Assembly: GCF_006716785.1 (NCBI RefSeq)
Contig: NZ_VFPQ01000002.1
Location: forward strand, 310,001-374,000
Source of the DNA: Thermopolyspora flexuosa
Lineage (GTDB): Bacteria > Actinomycetota > Actinomycetes > Streptosporangiales > Streptosporangiaceae
DNA length: 64,000 nt
Reading direction: 5' to 3'
Shown here: piece by piece, positions 63,542 through 64,000 of the stretch
Layout: each line of letters starts with the position of its first letter
Numbering within the stretch: the first letter of the stretch is position 1
The notes under the pieces: model-generated
Told to the model about the DNA's origin: nothing
What the model saw: only the letters and a program-made list of their open reading frames with translations
The model's database searches: none
Translations under genes and position numbers: made by a program

Positions 63542-64000
63542 TACTCATCTCCTCTGCGATCATTGTGATCATTTTTAGCGAATCGGCCTCGGGCAGCGCC
63601 GATGCGCGTAGGTGTTGGAACGCCAACCTATACCTGTGTACCTCAGTTTCGTTCTCCAGATAAAGACCGCCGAGGAGATTCTCCAGGTAGACGACCTCGG
63701 TGACTCCGGGACCGGGGAATTCGAGGACCTCGAACGGGCCGAACATGCCCGTTGATGCGCCGGCGGAGAACGGCAGGACCTGGATCGTGAGGTTCGGTAG
63801 TTCGGCCAGCGTGAGGAGGTGGCGGAGCTGATCGTGCATGACCGTTGGTCCGCCGACCATCTGCCGAAGCGCGGCTTCGCCAAGAACCACCCATAGGTTG
63901 AGCGGATCGGACCGGGTGAGGACGCTCTGGCGAGCGGTTCTGATCTGGACGAACTTCTCGACGTCCTCTCTTCGCTCCCAGGCCCGGCTGCCGCCGACCA
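63474..64000 (-). CDS. Helix-turn-helix regulator with DUF5753 domain (5' end outside the window)
   Basis: The visible 174 C-terminal residues are a DUF5753 domain: ERREDVEKFVQIRTARQSVLTRSDPLNLWVVLGEAALRQMVGG (first helices), MHDQLRHLLTLAELPNLTIQVLPFSAGASTGMFGPFEVLEFPGPGVTEVVYLENLLGGLYLENETEVHRY, and a short tail. The Xre-type helix-turn-helix expected at the N-terminus lies beyond 64000. The gene overlaps the DUF397 gene by 68 nt, the usual two-gene arrangement of WhiJ-like regulators. Confidence 0.85.
   Translation of the reverse strand, partial: VGGSRAWERREDVEKFVQIRTARQSVLTRSDPLNLWVVLGEAALRQMVGGPTVMHDQLRHLLTLAELPNLTIQVLPFSAGASTGMFGPFEVLEFPGPGVTEVVYLENLLGGLYLENETEVHRYRLAFQHLRASALPEADSLKMITMIAEEMSSDRPSADGQNPGRYVPDSVAQE

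Overview
The window comes from a high-G+C actinobacterium. Nearly all genes use G/C-ending codons, and the gene set is typical of filamentous actinomycetes: a DUF3151 gene beside class II fba, an osaA/osaB/osaC-type locus, an NYN-domain protein, a SigG-type sigma factor with a SnoaL-like tail, and DUF5753/DUF397 regulator pairs. A member of the Streptosporangiales or a relative of Streptomyces fits; the species cannot be settled from sequence alone. No rRNA or tRNA gene, CRISPR array, transposase or integrase was seen.

Layout. 1-9.6 kb: a partial gene, a MurA-like enolpyruvyl transferase, purD, corA with an unusual structured leader, a glycerophosphodiester phosphodiesterase, purA and a winged-helix regulator. 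10-17 kb: DUF3151, fba, a DedA protein with a long disordered tail, pyrE and an NYN protein with a very long Gly/Ala/Ser/Thr linker. 17-24 kb: an osa-like osmosensing locus (response regulator, hybrid kinase with seven HAMP units, divergent SpoIIE phosphatase) with a sigma-B-like promoter. 24-34 kb: an S9 peptidase homologue lacking its catalytic serine, rlmA, an MMPL exporter, a NUDIX hydrolase, an epimerase, a LapA-like protein, an SDR and a membrane glycosyltransferase. 34-41.5 kb: an ABC exporter behind a MerR-type 19-bp-spacer promoter, a YtrA-type GntR/ABC operon, and ahpC-ahpD divergent from oxyR. 41.5-49 kb: a NarL-type two-component pair, a sigma factor, an ArsI/CadI metalloenzyme, a glycosidase-like TIM-barrel protein divergent from a TetR gene, and terC behind a yybP-ykoY (Mn2+) riboswitch. 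49-53 kb: trpS behind a ribosome-mediated Trp attenuator, then a flavin amine oxidase with a coupled 62-residue ORF.

After a perfect 16+16 bp palindrome at 52962-52993 the composition changes: A/T-ending codons become common and housekeeping genes stop. The rest (53-64 kb) looks like an accessory defence island. It holds small regulators, an overlapping HYD1-type ADP-ribosyltransferase/DUF6881 pair (probable toxin and immunity), an overlapping SNF2 helicase/ParB-like pair with a zinc-cluster gene on the other strand, a Vsr nuclease divergent from a C5 DNA methyltransferase and an NgoMIV-type restriction endonuclease, and a DUF5753/DUF397 pair trailed by two decaying DUF397 copies.

The best candidates for new biology are the SNF2/ParB-like/zinc-cluster module beside the restriction-modification genes, the HYD1/DUF6881 pair, and three RNA leaders (corA, terC, trpS) whose pairing can be read directly from the sequence.
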